64,000 nt of DNA. Source: Bremerella alba. GTDB lineage: Bacteria > Planctomycetota > Planctomycetia > Pirellulales > Pirellulaceae. Both the position numbers and the translations under genes were made by a program. The stretch lies in NCBI RefSeq assembly GCF_013618625.1, contig NZ_JABRWO010000012.1:207232-271231 (forward strand), written 5' to 3'. The number at the start of each line of letters is the position of its first letter. The first letter of the stretch is position 1. Shown here in pieces: positions 63,727 through 64,000 of the stretch. The notes under the pieces are model-generated. The model worked only from the letters and a program-made list of their open reading frames with translations. It was not told the DNA's origin and searched no databases.

Positions 63727-64000
63727 ATGTCCCATCACCACGAAAAACCTGAAAAACACGAACCGGGCGCCTCCGCGCACGGTTCGCAGGTTGCCGTGAT
63801 CGATGGCAACCGACTCCTCTGCCCCTGCTGCGGCGAAGTCCTGGCACTACTGGCCGACGAGCCTCCGAAAGAACCTCCCGAGGAGCCACCCTTCGAGAAC
63901 CCCATGCATCGGGCCGAGTACGGCAACGATCCCTTGGGCCGCCCGCAAGGGGCAACCTTGAGCGCGATCATTCGAAGACAAGAAGCCCAGGAAGCCGGCG
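63727..64000 (+). CDS. Small Cys-motif protein, 3' end beyond the window
   Basis: Frame open from ATG 63727 to the window end (91 codons). His/Lys/Glu-rich start (MSHHHEKPEKHEP), then VAVIDGNRLLCPCCGEVLAL with a CPCC zinc-ribbon-like motif, a Pro/Glu stretch (EPPKEPPEEPPFEN) and NDPLGRPQGATLSAIIRR. No family recognised. Reading as a real gene rests on composition and the lack of a competing frame. Confidence 0.55.
   Translation, partial: MSHHHEKPEKHEPGASAHGSQVAVIDGNRLLCPCCGEVLALLADEPPKEPPEEPPFENPMHRAEYGNDPLGRPQGATLSAIIRRQEAQEAG

Overview
The window comes from a planctomycete, most likely a Pirellulales member (Blastopirellula/Bremerella type). The evidence is two pairs of planctomycete-specific cytochrome-type proteins (PSCyt1/PSCyt2/PSD1) with DUF1501 partners, a DUF1559 pilin-like protein, a planctomycete ECF sigma/FecR-LamG cassette, and choice-of-anchor and low-complexity secreted proteins. 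No family assignment was checked by search; all rest on motifs read in the sequence.

Layout. 1-21 kb is ordinary chromosome: the end of a DEAD-box helicase, secreted and lipoprotein genes, a His/Cys-tagged outer-membrane barrel, a Gly/Asn-rich repeat protein, a yiaW-yiaV-like secretion pair, a methyltransferase, a first DUF1501-PSCyt pair, an ATP-grasp enzyme and a 663-residue orphan. 21-24.5 kb is a probable operon: a Cys/His-rich secreted protein, a thioredoxin-fold-like secreted protein and a MacB/LolCDE-type permease plus ATPase. 24.9-33.3 kb is a planctomycete cassette: ECF sigma factor, FecR/LamG anti-sigma-like protein, PSCyt protein, DUF1501 protein, DUF1559 protein and a small lipoprotein.

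35-58.3 kb is accessory DNA next to an intact tRNA-Pro(GGG) gene (58196-58269, minus strand). The last unit, 51582-58237, is a clean integrative element of about 6.6 kb bounded by identical 46-bp direct repeats equal to the 3' part of the tRNA. It carries a ribbon-helix-helix protein, an HUH rolling-circle-type Rep, an excisionase, a tyrosine integrase and, as cargo, a PHP-plus-SMC/AAA ATPase (TrlF-like) that is a good candidate defence gene. To its left, degenerate tRNA-3'-end-like repeats lie at 35.2, 41.4 and 46.1 kb in the same orientation, 4.7-6.2 kb apart, with three blocks of metabolic and regulatory genes between them: AHSA1/WYL, flavoprotein, quinone reductase, isochorismatase and AraC; GyrI-like, MazG-like, SDR, SnoaL fragment and TetR; recombinase fragment, pstSCAB, rhodanese and ArsR. 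I read this as serial accretion at one tRNA site, with only the newest unit intact.

58.4-64 kb returns to housekeeping and cell-surface genes: ComB phosphatase, TM2 protein, JmjC/cupin-like protein, Mn-type superoxide dismutase, a Ser/Tyr-rich lipoprotein, a REP-like inverted repeat and the start of a small Cys-motif protein cut by the window end.
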